From: Chlamydiales bacterium
GTDB taxonomy: Bacteria; Chlamydiota; Chlamydiia; Chlamydiales; SM23-39
Direction of reading: 5' to 3'
Assembly: GCA_028278035.1 (NCBI GenBank)
Contig: JANQFC010000071.1
Location: 1 to 57,046 of the forward strand
Length of the DNA: 57,046 nucleotides
Shown here: positions 26,230-35,654 of the stretch, piece after piece
Position numbering within the stretch: position 1 is the first letter of the stretch
Layout: the number at the start of each line of letters is the position of its first letter
Made by a program: the position numbers and the translations under genes
The notes under the pieces: generated by a model
The model's database searches: none
The model's input: only the letters and a program-made list of their open reading frames with translations
Told to the model about the DNA's origin: nothing

Positions 26230-26243
26230 TTGAAGAGGCATAA

Positions 26244-29200
26244 ATGAAAATATTTTTTTTTATAAGAGATTGCTTAATGATTCTTAATAGATCTCTTATT
26301 AAATATAGTAGACTTACAATAAGTCTTTTAATTATTTTATTCTTTTTAGGGTGGATAAATCTTTTTGCAGAAACATGGAATATAGATGCGGCAGGTAATT
26401 GGAATACTGCTAGCAATTGGGATCCAGCTTCTGTACCTAATAGTTCTGGAGCTACCGCTTCTTTTGATAGTATTATTACTGCGCCAAGGACAATAACTGT
26501 TGATGGTACTTTTTCTGTAGGTACATTGGCAATAGATAATGCTAATGCTTATACATTGTCTGGTGGTACTCTCAATGTTAATGGAATTATTAATATTACG
26601 AATACAAATGGTAATGCTGCACATTCTATAAGTTCAGATATTGTTTTAACCTCTGACACTACTGTTACACAAAATTCGACTTCTGATGTCACTATTTCAG
26701 GAACTATTTCAGGCTCTGGTATGAGATTTACAAAAGAAGGTAGTGAAACTTTAGTAATAAGCGATAGCAGTAATTCTTATTCTGGTGGCACTACTGTAAA
26801 TGCTGGTGTTTTACAGGGAACTCCCGATTCTATTAAAGGTGATATTATCAATAATGCTAATGTTACTTTTACTAATTGGAGTGGCGACAAAGAATATAGT
26901 AACAGTATAAGTGGAACAGGATCATTAACTAAAAATGAAAATTCTGGGCTTACTATATCAGGCACAAATTCTTATTCAGGTGGAACAAGAATGTTAGGAG
27001 GAGGAATTCTGAGTATAAGCGCTGAAAATAATCTAGGAGATGTAAGCGGTGATCTTAGTTTAGTCAGCGGAAATTACCTTATAACAGCTAGCTTTACATC
27101 TAATAGGACAATTAATGTAGATGGGTCTGGTGCTAGTATTTCAATTACTCCATCACCAGGAGTAATATTTGAACAAGCAGGAACTATCACTGGTACAGGT
27201 AATGTGAATGAAGGTTCTCTTAGAAAATTTGATGAAGGAACATTAGTTCTTTCAGGTGTTAATGATTTTTATGTAAATAATTTTAGATTATTTGCAGGAA
27301 CTGTTCAGGTAAGTTCAGATAATAATTTAGGGGATACACGTACTGATCTTAAATTAAGAGGTGGCACATTGAATACAACTGCTTCATTTACTTCTACTAG
27401 AGAATATATATTTGAAACATCTGGAACTATATCTGTAGATGATGGTACTACGCTTACAATATCCGGTACAGCTAGTTCAACCGGAGGTTTTAATAAAAGT
27501 GGGCTAGGTTCTTTAGTCCTTTCTGGTGATAATACATATTCAGGAGATACTACTCTTTTAGAGGGAACATTGACATTAGCCCATAAGAATGGAGCTGGCT
27601 CAGGAACTATTGCAATATCTGATGGCGCTACTTTAGGTCTTAACTCATCTATAAGTGCATCAAATAATATTACTCTTGCGGGTACAAGTACGATTAATAT
27701 TGATTCAGGCACAGGTACTTTATCAGGTATACTAAGTAGTACAGGAAATTTAGAAAAAAATGGATCTGGAATATTGTCATTAAGTGGAGACAATACCTAT
27801 TCAGGAGGAACAACTCTTTCAGTAGGAACATTGACATTAGCCCATAAGAATGGGGCAGGCACAGGAACTATCGCAATATCTGATGGCGCTACTTTAAATC
27901 TTAACTCATCTATAAGTGCATCAAATAATATTACTCTTGCAGGTACAAGTACAATTAACGTTGATTCAGGCACAGGCACTTTATCAGGTATATTAAGTAG
28001 TACAGGAAATTTAGAAAAAAATGGATCTGGAACCTTAAATTTATCGGGAAGTAATACCTACACAGGAACTACTTTAATTTCTACTGGCACTATACAAACA
28101 GGATCTACATCAGCTCTCTCTTCTTCTAGTGCTTTTACAGTAGATGCCGCTTTAGATGTTGACCATTCTAATACAATAGGTTCTTTAGCGGGTAGTGGAA
28201 CAGTAGATATAGCAACAGGAGTTACTCTTACAGCGGGAGGAGATAATAAATCAACAATCTTTTCAGGAAATATTACTGGTGATGGTAATTTTACTAAAGA
28301 TGGAATAGATGTTCTTATTCTTTCAGGAGATAGTGATCTTACAGGAACAACAACAGTTAATAGAGGAATATTAGATGTTCGAGGATCTTTGAGCTCAAGT
28401 AACATTTTATTGGGCTCTAATGGAAGAGTTAAAGGATCTGGTAATTTAGGAATTTTAACTGTTAATGGCGGAACGATATCAGGCAATGGAACATATAATG
28501 GTATTGTTTTAAATTCAGGAACAATCTCTCCTGGTGATTCAGTTGGCACTATCAATATTGCTGGAGATTATTCTCAGGCTGATGGAGCGATTTATGAAGT
28601 TGAAATAGAAGGTTCGACAAGCGATAAAATTATTGCAACAGGATCTGCGACTATTGATACAGGAGCTATTTTGAGAGTTCAAACTCCTACAGGCTCCCTT
28701 TATGAAGGAACTACTTATGATATTTTAACAGCTTCTGGTGGAATTAATCAGCTATGGGGTGAAATTAATTATCCTGATGGCTTTAGTTTTGATCTAAATT
28801 TGATTAATGGAAATACAATCGCGCAACTTACTTTGCTTGATACAATTTTATTTGTTGGAAAAGCAATTGATCCTGGCAATCCAATGGCTGTAAAAAATTA
28901 TTTACAGGATTTAAATATTCAACCGAATACGGATCTTAAAAATGTTGTGGATGTTATGGATGCTCTTAATGATTCAGATTTAAATGCAGCATTAAATAAG
29001 CTTCATCCAGGACTTTTTGGAGCTTTTGAACTTGCAAATCTTGATAATAATGCTTTAATTGCATCAATTCTTTCAGATCAAATGATAAGATTGCCTTGCA
29101 GTGAAAATACTTGCTCATTAAATGCTAATCAAAAAACAAAAGGAAATAATTTATGGTTAGCACCTTTTGGCAACTTTACAAATGTTAATAGATATCAACA

Positions 29201-29999
29201 ATTAAGAGGGTTTGATACTTATTCTGGAGGTCTTGCTTTAGGTTATGATAGATGTTTGGAACATAAGGCCATTATTGGAACTGCAACAGGTTATGAATAT
29301 ACAAGACTTTCATGGAATAATTCTGTTGGTCATGCAGATATTCATAAGGTTTTTGGTGCGCTTTATGGAAGTTATAATATAAAAAGAATAAATCTGATTA
29401 CTGATATTTCTTTTTTAGGTGGAGGAAATTTTTATGATGTAAAAAGAAAAATTGTTTTTTCATCAATTGATCGAACAGCTATGAATAATCATACTGATTA
29501 TTTTTTTACAACTCATTTAAGAGCTAATTTGAATCTATTAAAAGCAAAAGAAAACTCTACTAAATCAATCCTTTTAAATTTGTTTGGAATATTAGATTAT
29601 TTTTATCTTTATCAACCAAAATATAAAGAACATGGAGCTCAAAGTTTAAACTTAGAAGTAAAAAATAAGAGCTCTAATATGATGAGAAGCGATTTAGGAA
29701 TAAATATTGCTAAAGACATTAAACTATCATCTGATTGTATGAGACCCTATTTGTCATTTAGTTGGGTAAGAAAATTTCGTATTAATGGAAATAAATTTAA
29801 GGCTCAATTTGTAAATAATACGGAAGAAAGTTATGTTTTGAAAGTGGATACTTTTTCAAAGTCAAAAGATTTTTTCTCTCCAGAAGCAGGAGTTATCTAC
29901 ACGAAAAAGGACTTTACTTTTTTTGCTGTTTATAAGGGAGAATTTGCAAGTAACTATTTTGTAAATCAAGCTAAGATTAATTTTCAATGGACTTTTTAA
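26244..29999 (+). CDS. autotransporter with beta-strand repeats
   Basis: The 1251-residue protein has an extended N-terminal signal (basic start, hydrophobic core about 24-40, LFAETWN). Then comes a Ser/Thr/Gly-rich passenger made of autotransporter-associated repeats (LSGDNTYSGGTTL, AGTGTIAISDGATL), and a C-terminal beta-barrel (about 960-1251) ending in Phe after NFQW. Type V secretion would place the passenger on the cell surface, where it may act in adhesion. Two passenger segments of 87 residues are nearly identical in DNA (period 261). It is the only large gene in the second tRNA-Asn island, which suggests acquisition or variable presence. Confidence 0.93.
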   Translation: MKIFFFIRDCLMILNRSLIKYSRLTISLLIILFFLGWINLFAETWNIDAAGNWNTASNWDPASVPNSSGATASFDSIITAPRTITVDGTFSVGTLAIDNANAYTLSGGTLNVNGIINITNTNGNAAHSISSDIVLTSDTTVTQNSTSDVTISGTISGSGMRFTKEGSETLVISDSSNSYSGGTTVNAGVLQGTPDSIKGDIINNANVTFTNWSGDKEYSNSISGTGSLTKNENSGLTISGTNSYSGGTRMLGGGILSISAENNLGDVSGDLSLVSGNYLITASFTSNRTINVDGSGASISITPSPGVIFEQAGTITGTGNVNEGSLRKFDEGTLVLSGVNDFYVNNFRLFAGTVQVSSDNNLGDTRTDLKLRGGTLNTTASFTSTREYIFETSGTISVDDGTTLTISGTASSTGGFNKSGLGSLVLSGDNTYSGDTTLLEGTLTLAHKNGAGSGTIAISDGATLGLNSSISASNNITLAGTSTINIDSGTGTLSGILSSTGNLEKNGSGILSLSGDNTYSGGTTLSVGTLTLAHKNGAGTGTIAISDGATLNLNSSISASNNITLAGTSTINVDSGTGTLSGILSSTGNLEKNGSGTLNLSGSNTYTGTTLISTGTIQTGSTSALSSSSAFTVDAALDVDHSNTIGSLAGSGTVDIATGVTLTAGGDNKSTIFSGNITGDGNFTKDGIDVLILSGDSDLTGTTTVNRGILDVRGSLSSSNILLGSNGRVKGSGNLGILTVNGGTISGNGTYNGIVLNSGTISPGDSVGTINIAGDYSQADGAIYEVEIEGSTSDKIIATGSATIDTGAILRVQTPTGSLYEGTTYDILTASGGINQLWGEINYPDGFSFDLNLINGNTIAQLTLLDTILFVGKAIDPGNPMAVKNYLQDLNIQPNTDLKNVVDVMDALNDSDLNAALNKLHPGLFGAFELANLDNNALIASILSDQMIRLPCSENTCSLNANQKTKGNNLWLAPFGNFTNVNRYQQLRGFDTYSGGLALGYDRCLEHKAIIGTATGYEYTRLSWNNSVGHADIHKVFGALYGSYNIKRINLITDISFLGGGNFYDVKRKIVFSSIDRTAMNNHTDYFFTTHLRANLNLLKAKENSTKSILLNLFGILDYFYLYQPKYKEHGAQSLNLEVKNKSSNMMRSDLGINIAKDIKLSSDCMRPYLSFSWVRKFRINGNKFKAQFVNNTEESYVLKVDTFSKSKDFFSPEAGVIYTKKDFTFFAVYKGEFASNYFVNQAKINFQWTF
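27567..28088 (+). repeat. 261-bp tandem duplication in the passenger
   Basis: Two consecutive 261-bp units (starts 27567 and 27828) share long identical stretches beginning ACATTGACATTAGCCC. Each encodes an 87-residue passenger segment. The in-frame period permits copy-number change without loss of the reading frame. Confidence 0.85.
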
Positions 30000-30323
30000 T
30001 AATTGTTTTACTATATAGATCAATTAAAGAAACAATTTTTGACGATTACAAAGAATATTTAAACTTAATTTGTTGAGAATATATTTTGAGCAACAAAATA
30101 ATAAGGGATTAATTTTTATAGATTATAATAATCTCTTAATTTAGATATCATTCTGTTTTGGAAAAAAATGTCGTAATATAACCGTAATTCAATATAACCT
30201 TTTATAGACAAAGATTAACTTTGATGGGTAAAGATTCTTGTAAAATTTTATTTGTCTTTCTATGCTATAGAATTTAGGTTAATTTAAGGAAGTTTTGAGT
30301 AATTTTCAGAGATAATTTTTCAA
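30000..30323. other. AT-rich right end of second island, no gene
   Basis: I see no gene. The segment holds a variant of the dispersed repeat (GTCGTAATATAACCGTAATT at about 30171-30190) and, next to the tRNA fragment, AATTTAGGTTAATT as at the right end of the first island. Confidence 0.6.
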
Positions 30324-30368
30324 GACTGTTAATCAATTGGTCGTAGGTTCGAATCCTTCACCCGGAGT
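30324..30368. repeat. right attachment-like copy of the tRNA-Asn 3' end
   Basis: The 45 bases are identical to 19904-19948. What follows (30369-30505) closely resembles 19949-20081: a terminator plus the 3' part of the small membrane gene. The duplicated unit is therefore about 180 bases and flanks the whole 10.4-kb accessory region as direct repeats. Confidence 0.8.
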
Positions 30369-30505
30369 TAAAAAAAAAGCCCTCTTTAAAGAGGGCTTTT
30401 TTGTGCTTGTTTATAAAACAAATAAAATTCTTTTTTAATGTTAATATTTATTTCTGTAGCTTGTAGCAAAAAGAACTTAAGTAATCTACAAAAGCCAACT
30501 GAATG
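30369..30505. repeat. second copy of the post-tRNA segment
   Basis: The sequence runs parallel to 19949-20081 with few differences, e.g. TTTATAAAACAAATAAAATT and GCTTGTAGCAAAAAGAAC in both. It includes only the last 25 codons or so of the minus-strand membrane gene and then diverges. Bases 30506-30597 hold no recognisable gene. Confidence 0.8.
30375..30402 (+). terminator. terminator after third tRNA fragment
   Basis: AAAAGCCCTCTTT and AAAGAGGGCTTTT form a long stem followed by T residues. It is almost the same as the terminator at 19951. Confidence 0.8.
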
Positions 30506-30597
30506 GGAAAAAATAGGAGTTTACTTTATGAGGAATATAGCTTTCATTTTTTATAGTTATTGAAGTTGACATGGATACGAAAGGTTTTTTAAATTAA

Positions 30598-31080
30598 TCA
30601 ACTGTTTTCAACTTGAGTCCTATTATAATAAAAAGCTGCAGAAGGAATCATTCCTAACAACCAATACCTACATATTGTATAACCTTGTCCTTGATGTTCT
30701 TGATTAGTAATTTTTAATGTCCAGAAATTTGGCTCTGATATTATTTTGTGTACTAAAAGGCCAGTAGTAATAGCAAGAAAAGCGTTTGTAATCTTCAAGA
30801 ATACGTTTTCAATCATTAAACATTCTTTTGCCAAATTATATTCATCATCACAAGTTGGTAGAGTTGGATTAGGTATATAATGAAAAGAATGCAATAAGCT
30901 ATAAAACCATTTATGAGTTAAAAAGAGCACACTATTGGTCAATTGTTCTCTATTCTTTGAACATGTTTCTGCTATTGTTATTAATTTCTCACATATAGGT
31001 ATTAAAGATGATACTTTCTTTAGTGAAAAATAAGCGCATGTCAAAGAGCCAGCTATACCATATAGATTTATTCTCAACAT
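30598..31080 (-). CDS. hypothetical protein with hydrophobic segments
   Basis: I do not recognise this 160-residue protein. Hydrophobic stretches lie near the N-terminus (INLYGIAGSLTCAYF), at about 95-110 (FLAITTGLLVH) and near the C-terminus (YWLLGMIPSAAFYY). Five or six Cys residues are scattered. It stands alone right of the tRNA-Asn islands. Confidence 0.55.
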   Translation of the reverse strand: MLRINLYGIAGSLTCAYFSLKKVSSLIPICEKLITIAETCSKNREQLTNSVLFLTHKWFYSLLHSFHYIPNPTLPTCDDEYNLAKECLMIENVFLKITNAFLAITTGLLVHKIISEPNFWTLKITNQEHQGQGYTICRYWLLGMIPSAAFYYNRTQVENS

Positions 31081-31401
31081 GTTTGTTTTCTTGTTTTTTA
31101 GCTAGAATAATATACTACCAATTATTTTTATTATAAAAGAATTGAATTGCAGGTTTCTAATTTCTTAAACCTAATAGTGAAAGATGCACAAATAGAGCTA
31201 ACAAAACAGAATAATTCATTAATTTTTTTTAATTAAGTCATGAAAAAGTTCATAACGTGACCAGTTACTGGAGTTTTAAAAGTTCTCTAAAAAAAGGATC
31301 TTTTTTTTGCAACACGGTCCCACAATAAACTTTAAAAAAATATAAAATAAGAAATATACATCCCTAACTTTTCTGTAAAAAATTAAAAAAAGATCTGATG
31401 A
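31081..31401. other. gene-free gap with one dispersed-repeat copy
   Basis: No gene is seen. Bases 31241-31290 hold a copy of the dispersed repeat, with an AAAAAGTTCATAACGTGACC part and the palindromic centre CCAGTTACTGG followed by AGTTTTAAAA. Bases 31291-31401 are A/T-rich without structure. Confidence 0.55.
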
Positions 31402-31769
31402 AAATTTGAAAAACTAACTGATGAATGGGAAAAAAGAGGAGTAAAAGAAGATAAAGAATATGTAATATTGACAGCTGAAATATCCAAAGCTCGTTTGGAT
31501 TAAAATCATCTGAACATAAAAAATTAAAAAAGCTTAAAAAAGAAAATCTAAGAGATCATATGAGTGATCTAGAGCTTATATTTTCTATGTTGGATGAAGC
31601 GTCTATTACAGAAATTGCTATTCAAAAAGCTGCAAAAGAAGGTGATAATATTGCTGGTAATGCAAGAAAAAAATTGGAAGAAAAATCAGGTAAAAAAGTT
31701 GTTACTAATTCAAATTTTTTAAATCAAATAAATAACAATGATGAGGCTATTCTAGTAGAAAAAGAATGA
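31402..31769 (+). pseudogene. dinD: DinD-like DNA-damage-inducible protein, C-terminal remnant
   Basis: The first part (FEKLTDEWEKRGVKEDKEYV, ILTAEISKA) and the second part (SEHKKLKKLKKENLRDHMSD, LELIFSMLDEAS, AGNARKKLEEKSGKKVV) both match the C-terminal half of the DinD family. They lie in different frames; a small indel at about 31498 separates them, and the N-terminal half is missing. An internal ATG at 31560 leaves a 69-residue open frame that is unlikely to function. DinD genes are often carried by mobile or restriction loci. Confidence 0.75.
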
Positions 31770-31800
31770 TTCTTTGAAATCTTCTTTTAAGACTAGCCAG

Positions 31801-31850
31801 GGAAAAGCTCATAATATGACTTAGTAACTGGAGTTCTAGAAATAAGGCTA
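31801..31850. repeat. dispersed intergenic repeat, copy
   Basis: The copy reads GGAAAAGCTCATAATATGAC, then TTAGTAACTGGAGTTC and AAATAAGGC. It lies 32 bases after the dinD remnant. It matches the copies at 31241, 35114 and 36856. Confidence 0.6.
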
Positions 31851-32025
31851 TTTTTGTTAAGTTATTTATTTCATATAATTCTTTTTTTAGAGCTTTAACA
31901 ATTGTCAAAGTTTTGTTGAGAAATTTTTATAGTCTATTAATTTTTTGATATCATTTTATTTGTATTGAAATTGAATAAGATATTAAAATTGATTGCATAA
32001 TTTATTTTCACAAGAAAAGATTTTT

Positions 32026-33186
32026 ATGTCTATTTTAACACGTGTTGCTGCCTATCTACATATAAATCCAACTAGTAGTACTGCTGATAGTGATCTTGAT
32101 GTTATAAGGGATGCAAGAGGTAATATCGATGAAATTAGATTATTACTTAAAGGAAATATAGAAGTTTGTCAAAGATTATTTAAAGAAGCGGTAGAAAAAA
32201 GAGATGTTATTTCTCAAATCCAGCTTTCTCAAGCTTATTTTGCAATAAAATGGGGAAAAGATCAGGAAAAAGATTTTTCTTCTCTTTCTATTCATGACTT
32301 GGAAAAATTTTTTTACTATCCTAAGGACTTCGCGCTTTTTAAGTACGTTTATAATGAGATAATGGGTGTAGGGGGTGATTCTAAGAGGCTCTATTCAATA
32401 GCTTTTGAAACATTTTCATTAGCAGCAGATATGGGATATCTTCCTGCTGTTTTAGAGCTTAAAGCAACACAATGGAAGTTGTCTTTAGATAGCTATGGTT
32501 TTGCTGTTCAACTTCGACCTTTTGTTGGAAATGGAGATAAGCAATTAGACTATTACTTTGGTCTTGCTTTAAAAGCAGGAAGTCCATTTGGATCGGAACA
32601 TTATTATGAAGGATTATATTGGCAGGAAACCTCTTGCGGCATTTATGTAAAATATCCTAAGGAAGGTCAATCATTTGAAGAGTTTAAGCGTCGTTATATT
32701 CAGTCTGAGATAGGGAGTGAGCTAGTTTCTGAGTATGATGGCTTGTTACATATTGGATCTTCGATTGTGCTTGCACCTTCTAGAGAAGCTTGGGAGACAT
32801 TTAAACGCGAAAAGTTGACAGATGTTAAAATTGCTAATTTGGATTCATATATATTTGCATATGATCCTGAGGAAATAAAAATTTTAATAAATCAATATAA
32901 GATAAGTTTTAGTGAAGAAGAATTGTTTATTAAGGATCCTGTAAAAGGATATGAGCTTATGCTATATGATGGAACTTCAGGGCATGGTTTTTGCGTAAGT
33001 TGTTTATCGATATTTGAAGGTGATAAGAAAATAGATGAAATTTCTGTTCGGAAGGATGTTAGAGAAATTCATCAAACGTTTAGAGAGCCAAGGATTCAGC
33101 CGATTATAGCATTCATTGAAAATGTTATGATAAGATCAGGTTCAGCGAAAGCAGCTTATTCTTGGCTAAGGAAAATTACGAAATAA
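32026..33186 (+). CDS. hypothetical protein, helical, Sel1-like segment
   Basis: I do not recognise the 386-residue protein. Residues about 130-190 read AFETFSLAADMGYLPAVLEL and YYFGLALKAGSPFGSEHYY, a spacing that resembles Sel1/TPR-type repeats used for protein contacts. No signal peptide or membrane helix is visible. The open frame begins at TTG 31993, but ATG 32026 gives the more natural MSILTRVAAYLH start. It lies among kinase and hydrolase genes with eukaryotic or chlamydial flavour, so an effector role is possible but unproven. Confidence 0.65.
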   Translation: MSILTRVAAYLHINPTSSTADSDLDVIRDARGNIDEIRLLLKGNIEVCQRLFKEAVEKRDVISQIQLSQAYFAIKWGKDQEKDFSSLSIHDLEKFFYYPKDFALFKYVYNEIMGVGGDSKRLYSIAFETFSLAADMGYLPAVLELKATQWKLSLDSYGFAVQLRPFVGNGDKQLDYYFGLALKAGSPFGSEHYYEGLYWQETSCGIYVKYPKEGQSFEEFKRRYIQSEIGSELVSEYDGLLHIGSSIVLAPSREAWETFKREKLTDVKIANLDSYIFAYDPEEIKILINQYKISFSEEELFIKDPVKGYELMLYDGTSGHGFCVSCLSIFEGDKKIDEISVRKDVREIHQTFREPRIQPIIAFIENVMIRSGSAKAAYSWLRKITK

Positions 33187-33263
33187 ATGAGATTTAAAAA
33201 ACATCTAAAAAAATTTGAAAAAATGATAAAATTTCAGTTCTCATCTAAAAATAATATAATTTT

Positions 33264-34886
33264 TTAAGAAGAAAAACTTGTTAGTAAATTCTGAAGTCTG
33301 GCAACAATCTCTTCTACTGTAATAGGTTGTTTTCCAAAATAGCCAAAATCTCCATTAATTGTATCGGTCAATATATCAAAAGTTAATTTAGTGAATCTTA
33401 AGTCAAAAATGATTTCTTTTTTTAATTTTTCAGGGATGTATTGTAATTTAGTAACAAGCCATTCTAAGTCTTTAATATTTTTTGCTTGTTGTATTTGTGT
33501 TTCAAATATCATTTTATTGGTTCTTGCAATATTCATAAGCTGATATTTGAGTGGACTGTCCGTAGCATCGGAAATTGGAGTTTTAGAAAAACCGTGTTTG
33601 GATATTTCCTGAATTATTGTAGCTTTATGTATCGACATCATTTTATTAGAAAAATCACTTGAATAAATGGGTTGTCCATTGGAATTATACCTTGTATTAT
33701 ATGAAAATTTTTTTCTGGCAGTAACTAATTCTTTTTTTCGCATGTCGGGAAAAGGTATTAAATCGGAATGATTTGGTAAGAATTTAGTAGAAAGATTGTC
33801 TTTGAATACTGCTAGAGCTAAAGTTAGGCTTAAGGCAAAAAAGTCTTGATTGGATGTTTGTTCTATTGGATAGATGGATAAAAGATGCTGGCTAGGCATG
33901 AAATAAGAGGTTCCTGCTGCTGGGCTTTTTTTATTTAATTCAGTAATAATACCCAAATCTCCGATTAGTAAATGGAAGTCTGGTGTTACAAATAAATTAG
34001 TAGGTTTAATATCTCTATGAACCCACCCTTTACTATGCATATATTTAAGTCCTTCTGCAATATTGATTATTTCTCGGCACAGCCCTGCTGAAATTGTTGG
34101 ATCTCTATTAGGGGATTTATTTAATATATCCTGAAAATCACATAAGTATTTTTTTTGAACAAATATTGTTTGCTTTGTATTATTCATCAACACGAGTGGG
34201 CTTTCTGTGATATATCTATTTTTTAATAAAGTATGAATCATTGCAGCCTCAACTTCCTTTTTTCTATCAGCCAAATGTATATATGATTTTATTTTTTGGA
34301 TCATTGTAAGATAGATCTGCGACTCTTTATTTTTCCAATAATAGGTACATTTTTTAGAAGAAAAAATATTTTTATAAGATCCTGTTGCTTCGTAAGATAA
34401 TACAAAGTGTACATCTCTTTTGTCTGGATGATGATTGTCAATATAGCATTGCATTTTTTGCTTTTTATTATATGTAATACAAACTTCCTGAGAAGAGCGG
34501 CTCTGCATAGCTTTTTTTGTAATATTTTCGGCAATTAGCTCAATAGCCTGAGGATTTAAGTCTGAAAATAATTCCTTTATGTTGTCTTTCATTTCTTTTT
34601 TGTATTCATTATTTCGTTCTATTTTTTCTCTTAGCAATCTTTGAATTTTAATAATGGGTTCTATATTATTGGAAAATTCAATTTCAAAGTGTTTTTTTCT
34701 TAGTAGGGAATAATATCTTTTTTTAGCTTTTACGGATTGTTGGAGTAGATTTAGCTTAAATTTTATAAGATCTTGTAAATTCTTATAAACAAGAGGTTTT
34801 TTGGGATTTAGAATAGAGGGAGAGATATTGTCTAATTCTTGCTTTATCCTTGTGAGCTCGGAACTTATTATATTATTAATTGCCAT
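33264..34886 (-). CDS. eukaryotic-type Ser/Thr protein kinase-like protein
   Basis: The 540-residue protein has a helical coiled N-terminus (1-110) and a kinase-like domain (about 150-400). The catalytic loop is WVHRDIKPTNLFV (about 287-299) and the DFG position reads DLG in LLIGDLGII; activation-segment landmarks are AAGTSYFMPS and NQDFFALSLTLAL. The glycine-rich loop and the VAIK lysine are not clear, so ATP binding may be altered. It has no membrane anchor or PASTA domain, unlike typical bacterial housekeeping kinases. I infer a host-directed or internal signalling kinase. It is flanked by the 386-residue gene and gene-poor DNA. Confidence 0.8.
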   Translation of the reverse strand: MAINNIISSELTRIKQELDNISPSILNPKKPLVYKNLQDLIKFKLNLLQQSVKAKKRYYSLLRKKHFEIEFSNNIEPIIKIQRLLREKIERNNEYKKEMKDNIKELFSDLNPQAIELIAENITKKAMQSRSSQEVCITYNKKQKMQCYIDNHHPDKRDVHFVLSYEATGSYKNIFSSKKCTYYWKNKESQIYLTMIQKIKSYIHLADRKKEVEAAMIHTLLKNRYITESPLVLMNNTKQTIFVQKKYLCDFQDILNKSPNRDPTISAGLCREIINIAEGLKYMHSKGWVHRDIKPTNLFVTPDFHLLIGDLGIITELNKKSPAAGTSYFMPSQHLLSIYPIEQTSNQDFFALSLTLALAVFKDNLSTKFLPNHSDLIPFPDMRKKELVTARKKFSYNTRYNSNGQPIYSSDFSNKMMSIHKATIIQEISKHGFSKTPISDATDSPLKYQLMNIARTNKMIFETQIQQAKNIKDLEWLVTKLQYIPEKLKKEIIFDLRFTKLTFDILTDTINGDFGYFGKQPITVEEIVARLQNLLTSFSS

Positions 34887-35113
34887 ATTTTATAATTTAA
34901 ATTAAAAAGTTAAAGTTTTGTTATTATTAATTATAATAATATGTAATTAATTATTATTCAAGTATGATTTTTATCGTAAGTATTTAATGATTAGCGTTTT
35001 TATATAAATATTCTATAAAATCTTTTTTTTAAAAAAAGCAAATTAAAGGCTGCTTTTTAGAAAAAGTGTATTTTTAGTGAATATGGCTACTGATTCGTCT
35101 ATAGATGCCCAAT

Positions 35114-35160
35114 CAAAAGTTCGTAACGTAACCAGTAACCGGGTTTTGAAAATAAGGTAG
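35114..35160. repeat. dispersed intergenic repeat, copy
   Basis: The copy reads CAAAAGTTCGTAACGTAACC, then AGTAACCGGGTTTTG and AAAATAAGG. It is the most complete copy of the family and lies in the 768-base gap between the kinase-like gene and the CHLPS-like gene. Confidence 0.65.
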
Positions 35161-35182
35161 GGCATTTCCTGTGATGAGGCGT

Positions 35183-35437
35183 TTAAGATGAGTATTCTTC
35201 TTCTGGTACTTTTATTGCTTTAAAACGAAAACCTTCTTCTTCACACACTTCAACTTTTTTCACTGAAAATCCAGATTTTGTGAATAGTAATTTTGTAAAT
35301 TTCCTACCCCCTTCATAAAAATGTACGCCCATTTTACTCGTAAAGGCACGCAATTGTAGTGTTGTAATCTTTTGTTGTTCTTCTATTGTTGTTATAATTG
35401 ACTCTTCAATATTTTTCTTTACCTTATATGAATCCTT
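35183..35437 (-). pseudogene. coding remnant without start
   Basis: Eighty-four codons are open on the minus strand, ending at TAA 35183, with convincing protein character (LRAFTSKMGVHFYEGG, FTKLLFTKSGFSVKKVEVCE). No start codon is in frame near the 5' end, where a TAG precedes. I take it as the 3' part of a lost gene; the family is unknown. The rest of the gap (34887-35113, 35438-35654) shows a weak hairpin at 35032-35058 and nothing else. Confidence 0.45.
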
Positions 35438-35654
35438 CTATTCATCTATATTTTGAGATTTATGTTGTTTTGTTGCGGTATGTAAAATAATTTTTAAAAT
35501 TATTTGTAATAATTCTATTTAAAAAATTGACAATTTATTTCTAACTTATTATAATAGCATTCCCTTTTTATTGAAGGAGTTTTAAGTGTTAGAGGGAATC
35601 TTGGATTTAGTTGTTGAATTGATTTTAGAAAACTATTAAAAAAGGTTAATAATT

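Noticed and set aside
27305..28555. Minus-strand open frames of 60-165 codons opposite the autotransporter
   Set aside because: They arise from the repetitive Ser/Thr/Gly codons of the passenger; the Pro/Val-rich translations lack gene signals.
35587..35640. 17-codon GTG frame with AAGGAG upstream, just before the CHLPS-like gene
   Set aside because: The AAGGAG is part of a terminator-like hairpin resembling the one after rplS, and the peptide is too short to support.
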